Assembly: GCA_039586815.1 (NCBI GenBank) | Contig: JBDHJR010000016.1 | Location: 22,405-86,404, forward strand | Length of the DNA stretch: 64,000 bases | DNA from: WVYX01 sp039586815 | GTDB lineage: Bacteria; Gemmatimonadota; Gemmatimonadetes; Gemmatimonadales; GWC2-71-9 | Direction of reading: 5' to 3' | Shown: positions 38,665-46,635 of the stretch, piece by piece | Numbering within the stretch: the first letter of the stretch is position 1 | Layout of the letters: each line of letters opens with the position of its first letter | Notes under the pieces: model-generated | Seen by the model: only the letters and a program-made list of their open reading frames with translations | Told to the model about the DNA's origin: nothing | The model's database searches: none | Position numbers and translations under genes: made by a program

Positions 38665-39822
38665 GTGACTGGCCAATCCGGCCTGCCCGAGCTGTCACAC
38701 GCGGAGACCCTGCGCTATTCGCGGCACCTCATCCTGCCCGAGGTGGGCACGGCGGGACAGCGCCGCCTCAAAGCGGGCAGCGTCGTCGTGGTCGGCGCGG
38801 GGGGGCTCGGCTCGCCCGCAGCACTCTATCTCGCGGCGGCCGGCGTGGGCACGATCGGCCTGGTGGACTTCGATGCCGTGGAGGAGACCAACCTGCAGCG
38901 CCAGATCCTCCACGGCACGAGCGCCGTGGGGCGGCCCAAGCTGGAGTCGGCGGCCGCGCGCCTGGCCGACGTGAACCCCCACGTCGAGATCCGCCGCTTC
39001 GACATGCAACTCAGCTCCGACAACGCGCTCGACGTGCTGCGCGAGTTCGACGTCGTGCTGGACGGCAGCGACAACTTCCCCACGCGCTACCTGGTGAACG
39101 ACGCGTGCGTGCTGCTCGGCAAGCCGTACGTGTACGGCGCGATATTCCGCTTCGACGGCCAGGCGTCGGTCTTCGCCACCGGAGAGGGACCCTGCTACCG
39201 CTGCCTGTTCCGCGACCCGCCCCCTCCCGGTCTGGTGCCTTCCTGTGCCGAGGCGGGAGTGCTCGGCGTGCTGCCCGGGGTGATCGGCAGCATCCAGGCG
39301 CTGGAGGCGATCAAGCTGCTGCTGGGGCAGGGCCGGACCCTGGTGGGCCGGCTGCTGCTGTTCGATGCCCTCGAGCTCGACTTCCGCGAGCTGGCGCTGC
39401 GGCGCGATCCCGCTTGCCCCGTGTGCGGTGACGATCCCACGGTGCGGGAGCTGGTGGATTACGAGGCCTTCTGCGGGGTGGGTGCGCAGCCGCGGCCGCA
39501 GCCGGGACTCGAGGTATCGGTCAGCGACGTCGCGCGGGAGCGCGGCGCCAACCCGGATCTCGTGCTGGTCGACGTCCGCCTGCCGGTGGAGTGGGATATC
39601 TGCCACATCGAGGGCTCGAAGCTCATCCCGCTCGCGGAGCTGCCCGACCGGATGGATGAGCTGGGGGGCACCCAGGAGATCGTCACGGTGTGCCACACCG
39701 GCGTGCGGTCGCTCCGGGCGGTGGAGTTGCTCAGGGCCGCGGGGTGCCCCCACGTGCGCAGCATGCGGGGCGGTGTCCACGCCTGGGCTGAGGAAGTCGA
39801 CCCCAGCATGCCGCGGTACTGA
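38665..39822 (+). CDS. moeB: MoeB/ThiF-type adenylyltransferase fused to a rhodanese domain
   Basis: A 385-residue two-domain enzyme. Residues 1-260 are an E1-like adenylyltransferase: RYSRHLILPEVGTAGQRRL, VVVGAGGLGSPAALYLA, VDFDAVEETNLQRQILH, and zinc cysteines in CYRCLF and CPVCGDD. Residues 290-385 are a rhodanese with the persulfide Cys in IVTVCHTGVRS. It activates the C-terminus of a small sulfur-carrier protein (MoaD or ThiS type) and probably supplies the sulfur for molybdopterin, thiamine or thio-tRNA synthesis. It starts at GTG 38665. No partner carrier protein is nearby. Confidence 0.9.
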   Translation: MTGQSGLPELSHAETLRYSRHLILPEVGTAGQRRLKAGSVVVVGAGGLGSPAALYLAAAGVGTIGLVDFDAVEETNLQRQILHGTSAVGRPKLESAAARLADVNPHVEIRRFDMQLSSDNALDVLREFDVVLDGSDNFPTRYLVNDACVLLGKPYVYGAIFRFDGQASVFATGEGPCYRCLFRDPPPPGLVPSCAEAGVLGVLPGVIGSIQALEAIKLLLGQGRTLVGRLLLFDALELDFRELALRRDPACPVCGDDPTVRELVDYEAFCGVGAQPRPQPGLEVSVSDVARERGANPDLVLVDVRLPVEWDICHIEGSKLIPLAELPDRMDELGGTQEIVTVCHTGVRSLRAVELLRAAGCPHVRSMRGGVHAWAEEVDPSMPRY

Positions 39823-39844
39823 GTGCCCCGGCCGAGTGCACCGC

Positions 39845-39873
39845 TTTTCCCAGGCGCCGATTCCCGTTAGAAT
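39845..39873 (+). promoter_or_regulatory. Candidate promoter of tRNA-Leu
   Basis: A weak -35 TTTTCC (39845-39850) and TAGAAT (39868-39873) are 17 bases apart, placing the transcript start about 35 bases before the tRNA. Confidence 0.3.
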
Positions 39874-39912
39874 TCAGCCCCGGCGCGGGCTTCGAGCTCC
39901 GCGTCGTCACCT

Positions 39913-39996
39913 GCCGAAGTGGTGGAACTGGTAGACGCGCTGCGTTCAGGGCGCAGTGGGCGCAAGCCCGTGGGGGTTCGAATCCCCCCTTCGGCA
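39913..39996 (+). tRNA. tRNA-Leu(CAG)
   Basis: Acceptor GCCGAAG pairs with CTTCGGC. The anticodon arm is CTGCG-TTCAGGG-CGCAG with anticodon CAG. A long variable arm (TGGGCGCAAGCCCG region) identifies a class II tRNA, and the T arm is GGGGG-TTCGAAT-CCCCC. The discriminator is A and CCA is not encoded. Confidence 0.95.
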
Positions 39997-40020
39997 CTTG
40001 AGGATTCAACGGATGATTTG

Positions 40021-40054
40021 GGACAGGCATCGGGCTGCGGTGCCTGTCCTTTTC
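40021..40054 (+). terminator. Rho-independent terminator after tRNA-Leu
   Basis: GGACAGGCA (40021-40029) pairs perfectly with TGCCTGTCC (40041-40049), followed by TTTTC. It is 25 bases past the tRNA, and its T-run abuts the -35 box of the smpB promoter. Confidence 0.9.
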
Positions 40055-40083
40055 TTGACCCCCCGGAAGGCCTTATCTATCTT
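40055..40083 (+). promoter_or_regulatory. Sigma-70 promoter of smpB
   Basis: TTGACC (40055-40060), a 17-base spacer and TATCTT (40078-40083). The smpB GTG is at 40092, only 8 bases past the -10, so the transcript start would coincide with the start codon. Confidence 0.6.
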
Positions 40084-40091
40084 GGACTTAC

Positions 40092-40571
40092 GTGTCGCGC
40101 ACCACTCGGCCGGGCGATGATCCCGGCCCCGTCGTGGCCCGCAACCGCAAGGCCCGTCACGACTACCACATCCTCGATTCGTGGGAGGTCGGGCTCGTTC
40201 TCACTGGGAGCGAGATCAAGTCGGTGCGCGCCGGGAAGGTGAGCCTCAAGGGAGCATTCGGGGTAGTACGAGGAGGCGAGCTCTGGCTCGAGGGAATGAA
40301 CATCGCCGCCTATGAGTCGGGAGGGTACACCAATCACGAACCCGAACGCCCGCGCAAGCTGCTCATGCACCGCCATGAGATGCGACGCCTCATCGGCTCC
40401 GTCGAGCAGAAGGGGCTCACTCTGATTCCCCTCGACATGCACCTGAGCGACGGTTGGGCCAAGGTCACCCTGGCGCTGGCCCAGGGGAAGAAGCGCCACG
40501 ACAAGCGCGAGGACCTGAAGCGGCGCCAGGCAGAGCGGGAAGCCGCGCGCTCCATGGGGCGACGGCGATGA
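40092..40571 (+). CDS. smpB: SsrA-binding protein
   Basis: A 159-residue SmpB, which brings tmRNA to stalled ribosomes. Landmarks are RNRKARHDYHILDSWEVGLVL, GSEIKSVRAGKVSLKG, and LLMHRHEMRRLIG, with a basic C-terminal tail (KRHDKREDLKRRQAEREAAR). It starts at GTG 40092 with no good Shine-Dalgarno; a promoter ends 8 bases earlier, suggesting a leaderless message. Its stop overlaps the amidase start. The tmRNA gene is not in the window. Confidence 0.95.
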   Translation: MSRTTRPGDDPGPVVARNRKARHDYHILDSWEVGLVLTGSEIKSVRAGKVSLKGAFGVVRGGELWLEGMNIAAYESGGYTNHEPERPRKLLMHRHEMRRLIGSVEQKGLTLIPLDMHLSDGWAKVTLALAQGKKRHDKREDLKRRQAEREAARSMGRRR

Positions 40572-41764
40572 CGGTACTGCTCTTGCTGGTCGCGCTCGCA
40601 GTCCCGCCGACCCCAACTGCTCCGGCGATGATCGTCGTTGCCACGGCCCGAGGCGAGTCGGCCGTGCCGGTGGTGACCCATCAGGGGCATCCGGCACTGT
40701 CGGCGTCGCTGTTGGCCGAGGTCCTGCCGATGAGCGGGTTGGTGAACGACGGCTGGGCCGTTGTGGGCTTCGCCGACCAGCCATTCCGCTTCCTGCTGGG
40801 CGCGCCCGTGCTGCTGCACCACAACCGTATCCTGCCACTCGTGGGCGGCGCCTACGTCGTGCGCGACACCCTCTACGTGCCGCTCCAGTGGCTGGCCGAG
40901 CACGTGCCGCGGTTGTTCCGGGAGGGGTACCGTTACGATCCGCTCGCCGGTCGGTTCGAGGAGGCGCGCCTCGCGCCCGTCACCACGGGCGCGGCATCCG
41001 TGCGGCCGCCGTCCGAACCCGCGCGCAGCAACGGCTTTCGCATGCAGCATCAGGTAGTGGTGGACGCGGGCCACGGCGGCGTGGACAACGGCAACCCAGG
41101 CCGGTATCTGCCCACCGGGGTGAAGGAAAAGCACGTCACGCTCGCCATCGCCAAGCTGGTGCAGGCCGATCTGGAGAGCCGCGGCGTCGACGTGATCATG
41201 ACGCGCACCCGTGACACGCTCATCGATCTGGGCGACCGCTCGCGCATGTGCCGCGCCGATTGCGACCTGTTCGTGAGCATCCACGTCAACAGCCTGCGAC
41301 GGCGCCGGGGCTACGAGCAGGTCAACGGGGTAGAGACGTACTTCCTGGGAGATGCGGTCACCGCGGAAGCACGTCGCGTGGCGGATATGGAGAACGAAGC
41401 GCTGCGCTACGAGACCGGCGAGGACGTGGAGCAGATGGACGACGCCCTGGAGTTCATCTTCAAGGATCTTCACTCCAACGAGTTCCTGCGGGAGTCGGCG
41501 CTGCTCGCCGACCTCGTGCAGACGAACACGGCTCGGGTGCATCCGGGAGAGGACCGGGGTGTGGCGCAGAACCGCTTCGTGGTGCTGGCGACAGCGACAC
41601 GGCCCGCCATCCTGCTCGAGGCCGGCTACGCCACCAACCGCAGGGACGGCGCATACATCGCGTCGTCGCAGGGGCAGCGCGAGGTCGCCCGCGCGGTGGC
41701 CGACGGCATCGAGCAATACCTCAAACGCTACGAAGCCAAGGTGCTGACGGGCACTCCCCAATGA
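40568..41764 (+). CDS. N-acetylmuramoyl-L-alanine amidase (AmiC-type), exported
   Basis: A 398-residue zinc amidase that cuts the bond between MurNAc and the stem peptide. A short signal peptide starts the protein. Residues about 20-150 look like a copper-amine-oxidase-N type/stalk domain (ILPLVGGAYVVRDTLYVPLQWL). The amidase_3 domain follows with zinc ligands His in VVDAGHGGVDNG, Glu in VKEKHVTLAIA and His in SIHVNS, and the catalytic Glu in ILLEAGYATN. It overlaps smpB by 4 bases and the next lipoprotein gene by 4 bases. Confidence 0.92.
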   Translation: MTVLLLLVALAVPPTPTAPAMIVVATARGESAVPVVTHQGHPALSASLLAEVLPMSGLVNDGWAVVGFADQPFRFLLGAPVLLHHNRILPLVGGAYVVRDTLYVPLQWLAEHVPRLFREGYRYDPLAGRFEEARLAPVTTGAASVRPPSEPARSNGFRMQHQVVVDAGHGGVDNGNPGRYLPTGVKEKHVTLAIAKLVQADLESRGVDVIMTRTRDTLIDLGDRSRMCRADCDLFVSIHVNSLRRRRGYEQVNGVETYFLGDAVTAEARRVADMENEALRYETGEDVEQMDDALEFIFKDLHSNEFLRESALLADLVQTNTARVHPGEDRGVAQNRFVVLATATRPAILLEAGYATNRRDGAYIASSQGQREVARAVADGIEQYLKRYEAKVLTGTPQ

Positions 41765-43065
41765 AGCGCCGGGGCCTGGTACGCACCGGCTGGCTGCTGG
41801 CCGGGGTGCTCGCCGGGTGCGCGTACTACAACGGGCTCTACAACGCCAATCGACTGGTGGGTCAGGCCGACAAGGCCCGGGAGCAGGGTCGCTCCGGGGA
41901 GGCGCGGGCGCTCTACCTGCAGGCCGCGGTGAAGGCCGAGTCGGTGGCGGTGCGGCATCCGACGAGCAAGTGGCGGGATGACGCGCTGCTCCTGTGGGGG
42001 CAAGGCCTGCGGAGCGCCGGCGACTGCAGCGAAGCGGTGAGGCCGCTCCAGCTGGCCGTTGACTCGAGCCCCGATGCCGCACTGAGGCAGCGGGCCACCC
42101 TGGAGCTGGGTGCGTGTCGCGTCGTCACCGGCCGACCCGACGCGGCCGTGCGGCTGCTCGCCCCGCTCCTCGACGCGGGCGATTCCGCCAGCGCGGCGGA
42201 GGCCGCCCTGTGGAAGGGGCGAGCCGAGCTGCAGCGCGGAGCCTACGGCGCGGCCGCCCACGATCTGCTGCGGGCGCACCCGGACTCGGCCGCATTCGAC
42301 CTGGCCCTGGCCTACGGAGCCATGGACAGTGTGGCCGCGGCGCGGCGGACGCTGGAGGTTCCCCTGGCCACCGCTCCGTACGAGGAACAGCACTGGCTTG
42401 CCGCCCTCGACTCGCTGGGAGCACGCGATGGGGCGGCCGCCGCCGATCTGACCGACTCACTCGCGGCCCGCAGCGATCTCACGGCTGGGGAGCGGGCGCG
42501 ACTGCTGCTGGCCGACGGTGCCCGCTGGGACGGGCGTGGTGAGCTCGAGCGTGCAGCCGGACGCTACGCCGCAGCGCAGCAGGCGGCGCCCGATTCGCTG
42601 GAGCAGGGGTTGGCCGGAGCGCGCCTGGTGCTGGTGGATCTGAGGCGCGCCACCGACCCGGCCGTGCTGCCGGAGTTGCTGGAACGGCTGCGCCAGGCCG
42701 AGGAGGTGGGTGGGGAGGCCGCGCGCACAGCCGCTCGTGCCGAGGCCGTGCTGACCCGCGCCGTGCAGGCCCGCGATCCGGTGAGCATGTTCGAGGCGGC
42801 GGAGGCACTGCGAGACTCGGTCGACGCCCCCGCGCTGGCGGCGCAGCTGTTCTGGCAGCTCGCCCAGGACCATCCGGATTCGTTCGTGGCACCCAAGGCA
42901 CTGCTCGCTGCGGTGGCACTCGAGCCCAATCGCACGGAGGCGGTGCTGGCGCTGCTGACCACCCGGTACCGCGAGTCGCCCTACGTGTTGGCACTGACGG
43001 GAGGTGCGGCGGAGGCCTTTCGTGCCGCCGAGGACTCGCTGCGGGCGCTGGGGAGGAGGCCGTGA
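41761..43065 (+). CDS. TPR-like lipoprotein, unknown function
   Basis: A 434-residue protein with signal peptide and lipobox LAGVLAGC, then mostly helical TPR-like repeats rich in Ala, Leu and Arg (GQADKAREQGRSGEARALYL, RPLQLAVDSSPDAALRQRA). No enzyme motif is visible. ATG 41761 overlaps the amidase stop, and pyrD overlaps its end, so it is in one operon. The likely role is an envelope scaffold associated with cell-wall work. I do not recognise a named family. Confidence 0.8.
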   Translation: MKRRGLVRTGWLLAGVLAGCAYYNGLYNANRLVGQADKAREQGRSGEARALYLQAAVKAESVAVRHPTSKWRDDALLLWGQGLRSAGDCSEAVRPLQLAVDSSPDAALRQRATLELGACRVVTGRPDAAVRLLAPLLDAGDSASAAEAALWKGRAELQRGAYGAAAHDLLRAHPDSAAFDLALAYGAMDSVAAARRTLEVPLATAPYEEQHWLAALDSLGARDGAAAADLTDSLAARSDLTAGERARLLLADGARWDGRGELERAAGRYAAAQQAAPDSLEQGLAGARLVLVDLRRATDPAVLPELLERLRQAEEVGGEAARTAARAEAVLTRAVQARDPVSMFEAAEALRDSVDAPALAAQLFWQLAQDHPDSFVAPKALLAAVALEPNRTEAVLALLTTRYRESPYVLALTGGAAEAFRAAEDSLRALGRRP

Positions 43066-43931
43066 GCACGCCAATCGACGTGTTCGGCACGACGTTCCAA
43101 AACCCGGTCCTGCTGGCGGCGGGCACGGCGGGGTTCGGGCGGGAGCTGGCCGACGTGCTCGACCTCGACCGCCTGGGAGGGATCGTCACCAAGGCGGTGA
43201 GCCCCGAGCCGCGCGCGGGACACGCGGCGCCCCGGGTGGCGGAGTTCGCCGGCGGCATGCTGAACGCCGTGGGGCTCGCCAACCCCGGAGTGGACCACGT
43301 GGCGGAAGTGGATCTACCCTGGCTGGAGGCACACCTGGTGCGGGCCCGCGTGCTGGTGAACGTGGTCGGGTTCGTGGTGGAGGACTACGAGATGGTGGTG
43401 CGTCGCCTGACGCGGGCACCCGTGGTCAGCGCTTTCGAGCTCAACGTGTCCTGCCCCAACACCGCACGGGGGGGCGAGGAGTTCGGGGCCGACAGCGCGA
43501 TCCTCGCCGACCTCGTTGGACGCTGCCGGGCGGCCACCGACAAGCCACTCGTGGTAAAGCTCTCGCCCACACTGCCCGACATCGCCGCCACCGCGGTAGC
43601 AGCCGTCCAGGCTGGTGCCGACGGCTTCTCGCTGGTGAACACGATACCCGGCTCGCTGTTTCGCCTCGGGGCCGAGGTGGCGCAGACCCGCCTCGGCTAT
43701 GGCTCGGGTGGGGTGAGCGGTCCCGCACTGCTGCCCGTGGGTGTGCTGGCCACGCGCCGGGTGCGCGAGCGCACCGGGCTCCCGGTGATCGGCGTGGGCG
43801 GGATCCGCACTCTGGAGGACGTGGACCAGTACCTGGAGGCCGGCGCCAGCCTGGTGGCCGTAGGGACGGCGGCCATGGCCAGCCCGCGGCTGCCCCAGCG
43901 CCTGGCCGAGGAGTGGATGAGCCGTGGCTGA
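43062..43931 (+). CDS. pyrD: Dihydroorotate dehydrogenase (class 1)
   Basis: A 289-residue FMN enzyme oxidising dihydroorotate to orotate in pyrimidine synthesis. The catalytic base is Cys in FELNVSCPNTARGG, typical of class 1. FMN-binding text is LLAAGTAGFG, VVKLSPTLPDI, GGVSGPALLPVGV and GVGGIRTLED. There is no membrane domain, so it is not class 2. Class 1B needs a PyrK subunit, which is not seen here. It starts at GTG (GTGA) inside the previous stop and overlaps pyrF. Confidence 0.94.
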   Translation: MSTPIDVFGTTFQNPVLLAAGTAGFGRELADVLDLDRLGGIVTKAVSPEPRAGHAAPRVAEFAGGMLNAVGLANPGVDHVAEVDLPWLEAHLVRARVLVNVVGFVVEDYEMVVRRLTRAPVVSAFELNVSCPNTARGGEEFGADSAILADLVGRCRAATDKPLVVKLSPTLPDIAATAVAAVQAGADGFSLVNTIPGSLFRLGAEVAQTRLGYGSGGVSGPALLPVGVLATRRVRERTGLPVIGVGGIRTLEDVDQYLEAGASLVAVGTAAMASPRLPQRLAEEWMSRG

Positions 43932-44604
43932 GGTGATCGTTGCGCTCGATTTCCCCGACGGTGAGGCCGCCCTGCGGGTGGTGGACCGGCTGCCTGGCCT
44001 GGGGTGGGCCAAGGTCGGGCCCGTGCTGTTCGTGCGGGAGGGGCCGGCCCTGGTGCGGGAGCTCAAGACACGGGGCGTGCGCGTGTTCCTCGATCTCAAG
44101 TGGCACGACATCCCCAACACCGTTGCTCAGGCAGTCCGGCGGGCGGCGGAGCTGGAGGTGGATCTGGCCACGGTTCACGCGCTGGGAGGCCGTGCCATGC
44201 TGGAGGCGGCGGTCGGCGCCGCGGGAGCGCTGCGCCTCGCCGCCGTGACCGTCTTGACGTCCCACACCGCCGCGTCCTATGCGGAGGTGGTCGGCCGGGA
44301 GGGGGGCACCGAGGTCTTGAGCGAGGTGGTCCGCCTCGCTAGGCTCGCTGTGGCGGCAGGAGTGGGCGCGCTGGTGACCTCGCCCCACGAGGCCGCGGCG
44401 GTGGCCGAGGTGGTGGGGCCCGAACGGTGGCTGGTGGTGCCGGGCATTCGCCCCGCGGGGAGCGAGGCCCACGATCAGAAGCGGACGGCCACGCCTGAGG
44501 AGGCGGTGGCCGCCGGGGCGACCCACCTGGTGGTGGGACGCCCGATCACCGGAGCCGAAGACCCCGGACAGGTGTATAAGCAGATATGCGAGGCCGTGTC
44601 GTGA
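43924..44604 (+). CDS. pyrF: Orotidine-5'-phosphate decarboxylase
   Basis: A 226-residue TIM-barrel enzyme that decarboxylates OMP to UMP, the last pyrimidine step. The catalytic K-x-H-D motif is LDLKWHDIPNTV. The phosphate gripper is VVPGIRP and HLVVGRPITGAEDPG. It starts at GTG 43924, overlapping pyrD by 8 bases, so pyrD and pyrF form a pyrimidine pair. carB, from the same pathway, is about 6 kb downstream. Confidence 0.95.
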   Translation: MAEVIVALDFPDGEAALRVVDRLPGLGWAKVGPVLFVREGPALVRELKTRGVRVFLDLKWHDIPNTVAQAVRRAAELEVDLATVHALGGRAMLEAAVGAAGALRLAAVTVLTSHTAASYAEVVGREGGTEVLSEVVRLARLAVAAGVGALVTSPHEAAAVAEVVGPERWLVVPGIRPAGSEAHDQKRTATPEEAVAAGATHLVVGRPITGAEDPGQVYKQICEAVS

Positions 44605-45035
44605 AGCGACCGATAAAGAGCAGTCTCGTGGGCCTGGCTGCGGCGAGCCTCCTGGCGGGGGTGGCTCCGGCGCGGGCCCAGACCGAGCTGGAGGGCGCCG
44701 TGGACCTGGCCCGCGCGGCCTGGCTGGAGCACGACGTCGCGGAGCTGGTTGCCCACAGCGACACGGTGCGCCTGCGCCTCCCCGGCATAGCGGTCTCCGC
44801 CTCGCTCCAGCCGGAGCAGGCAGCCCGCCTGCTGGAGCGTTACCTGGAGCCGGTCCAGGAGAGGAGCTTCGACCTGGTGGACGTCCGCCGCATGGCCGAG
44901 GACCACGCCTACGCCGAGATCGCGCGCCGCTATGTGGTGAAGGGGACCGAGGACGAGCTGGGGGAGACCGTGTTCCTCGGCTTCCGGTTCCTGGACGGGG
45001 CATGGCGGCTCCGCGAGGTGCGCGTAACGCCGTAA
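44586..45035 (+). CDS. Exported DUF4783-like small protein
   Basis: A 149-residue protein with a signal peptide (start ATG 44586 or GTG 44601; cleavage after ARAQ). The mature part begins TELEGAVDLARAAWLEHDVA and ends GFRFLDGAWRLREVRVTP. This pattern, an NTF2-like fold with a C-terminal strand pair, resembles DUF4783 proteins, whose role is unknown. It overlaps pyrF by 19 bases and ends just before the ribosomal promoter. Confidence 0.7.
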   Translation: MRGRVVKRPIKSSLVGLAAASLLAGVAPARAQTELEGAVDLARAAWLEHDVAELVAHSDTVRLRLPGIAVSASLQPEQAARLLERYLEPVQERSFDLVDVRRMAEDHAYAEIARRYVVKGTEDELGETVFLGFRFLDGAWRLREVRVTP

Positions 45036-45042
45036 CCGCCCG

Positions 45043-45071
45043 TTGCATCCGGGCTTACCCCCCTCTATATT
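45043..45071 (+). promoter_or_regulatory. Sigma-70 promoter of the rpmJ-rpsM-rpsK-rpsD-rpoA-rplQ operon
   Basis: TTGCAT (45043-45048) and TATATT (45066-45071) are exactly 17 bases apart, close to consensus. The first gene, rpmJ, starts 37 bases after the -10. Confidence 0.75.
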
Positions 45072-45107
45072 GCAAGGCTCGATTCCAGATAATTGCAGGG
45101 AGCGACC

Positions 45108-45224
45108 TTGAAAGTCCGTTCGAGCGTCAAGCCGATTTGCGAGCACTGCAAGGTGATCCGGCGCAAGGGTGTCACGCTGGTCATCTGCAAGCGCAATCCG
45201 AAACACAAACAGCGGCAGGGCTAG
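45108..45224 (+). CDS. rpmJ: 50S ribosomal protein L36
   Basis: A 38-residue protein starting at TTG 45108 with AGGGAG upstream. The zinc-binding cysteines are CEHC near residues 11-14, C27 and the His near H33 (KVRSSVKPICEHCKVIRRKG, then VICKRNPKHKQRQG). It is the first gene of the operon and begins the ribosomal block without the usual infA/secY genes before it. Confidence 0.95.
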   Translation: MKVRSSVKPICEHCKVIRRKGVTLVICKRNPKHKQRQG

Positions 45225-45227
45225 CGC

Positions 45228-45608
45228 ATGGCACGAATCGCCGGTGTCGATCTGCCCCGCGAGAAGCGGGTCGAGATCGCGTTGACGTACATCTTCGGCG
45301 TGGGCCGACCGACGGCCAAGCAGGTGCTGGACGACACGGCCGTCGATCCGAACACGCGAGTGCGTGATCTGTCGGACGCCGAAGTCGCCCGGCTGCGCCA
45401 GGCAATCGAGCGTTCGGTCAAGGTCGAGGGCGCCCTGCGGACCGAAGTGGCAATGAACATCAAGCGGCTCATGGACATCGGGAGCTACCGCGGCCTCAGG
45501 CATCGCCGTGGTCTGCCGGTGCGTGGGCAGCGGACGCACACCAACGCGCGTACCAAGAAGGGTCCGCGGCGTCCCATCGCTGGCAAGAAGAAGGTGGTGA
45601 AGAAGTAA
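45228..45608 (+). CDS. rpsM: 30S ribosomal protein S13
   Basis: A 126-residue S13, which sits at the 30S head and contacts the P-site tRNA. Opening ARIAGVDLPREKRVEIALTYI and the C-terminal GLRHRRGLPVRGQRTHTNAR with a Lys-rich tail are characteristic. It begins three bases after rpmJ and is followed one base later by rpsK. Confidence 0.98.
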   Translation: MARIAGVDLPREKRVEIALTYIFGVGRPTAKQVLDDTAVDPNTRVRDLSDAEVARLRQAIERSVKVEGALRTEVAMNIKRLMDIGSYRGLRHRRGLPVRGQRTHTNARTKKGPRRPIAGKKKVVKK

Positions 45609-45609
45609 G

Positions 45610-45996
45610 ATGGCTCAGGCATCCTCGGGCTCGAAGCGCAAGAAGGTGGTGGAGGCGGAAGGAATCGCTCATATCACCGCCACGTTCAACAACACGTTGA
45701 TCACGATCACCGACATGCAGGGGAACGCGCTCGTGTGGGGTTCCGCCGGCAAGTCGGGGTTCAAGGGATCCAAGAAGTCCACGTCGTTCGCCGCCACGGT
45801 TGCGGCGGAGAACTGCGCACGCGAGGCGGCCAATCTGGGCGTGCGGCGCGTTCACGTGCGGGTGCAGGGGCCAGGCTCGGGTCGCGAGTCGGCGGTCCAG
45901 GCGCTCGCGTCGGCTGGGCTCGAAGTGAAGTCGATTCGCGACGTCACCCCGATCCCGCATAACGGGTGCCGGCCACCCAAAAAGAGGCGGGTCTGA
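45610..45996 (+). CDS. rpsK: 30S ribosomal protein S11
   Basis: A 128-residue S11, part of the 30S platform. AHITATFNNTLITITDMQGN and the C-terminal IRDVTPIPHNGCRPPKKRRV are diagnostic. Its stop overlaps the ATG of rpsD. Confidence 0.98.
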   Translation: MAQASSGSKRKKVVEAEGIAHITATFNNTLITITDMQGNALVWGSAGKSGFKGSKKSTSFAATVAAENCAREAANLGVRRVHVRVQGPGSGRESAVQALASAGLEVKSIRDVTPIPHNGCRPPKKRRV

Positions 45997-46631
45997 TGGC
46001 GCGCTACACGGGACCCGTCTGCAAGCTGTGCCGGCGCGAGGGCACGAAGCTCTTTCTCAAGGGCACGCGCTGCCTCACCGAGAAGTGCGCCATCGAGCGC
46101 CGTGCCTACCCGCCGGGTCAGCACGGGCAGGCCGCCGGACGGCGCCGCAAGGCCTCCGAGTACCAGAAGCAGCTGCGTGAGAAGCAGAAGGTGCGGCGCC
46201 TCTACGGGCTGACCGAGCGGCAGTTCCGCAACACCTTCGATCGGGTGCGCAAGCTCCCGGGCGTGACTGGCTCGAACCTGCTCATCGCGCTGGAGTCGCG
46301 CCTCGACAACGTGGTGCACCGCATGGGGTTCGCGCCCAGCCGCAAGGCGGCGCGCCAGCTGGTGCGGCACGGTCACGTGGAGGTCAACGGTCGCTCGGTA
46401 GACGTGCCGTCGTATGTGGTGAAGCCCGGCCACGAGGTGAAGATCACGGAGAAGAGCCGCGATCTCACGTCGGTGCGGGCCTCGCTGGAGGCGCTGTCGC
46501 GCGCGGCGCCGCTCTCCTGGATCAACGTGGACGCCGACAAGGCCGTCGGCAAGATGACAGAGGTGCCGACGCGGGACGAGATCCCGGTGGCGGCACAGGA
46601 ACAGCTCATCGTCGAGCTCTACTCCAAGTAG
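45996..46631 (+). CDS. rpsD: 30S ribosomal protein S4 (zinc form)
   Basis: A 211-residue S4, which starts 30S assembly. It is the zinc-binding (C+) type: CKLCRREG and CLTEKCAIERR hold the four cysteines. The S4 RNA-binding domain is LESRLDNVVHRMGFAPSR with VRHGHVEVNGRSVDVPSY. ATG 45996 overlaps the rpsK stop. It may regulate the operon by binding its mRNA, as in other bacteria; I see no obvious leader site. Confidence 0.98.
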   Translation: MARYTGPVCKLCRREGTKLFLKGTRCLTEKCAIERRAYPPGQHGQAAGRRRKASEYQKQLREKQKVRRLYGLTERQFRNTFDRVRKLPGVTGSNLLIALESRLDNVVHRMGFAPSRKAARQLVRHGHVEVNGRSVDVPSYVVKPGHEVKITEKSRDLTSVRASLEALSRAAPLSWINVDADKAVGKMTEVPTRDEIPVAAQEQLIVELYSK

Positions 46632-46635
46632 GCAA

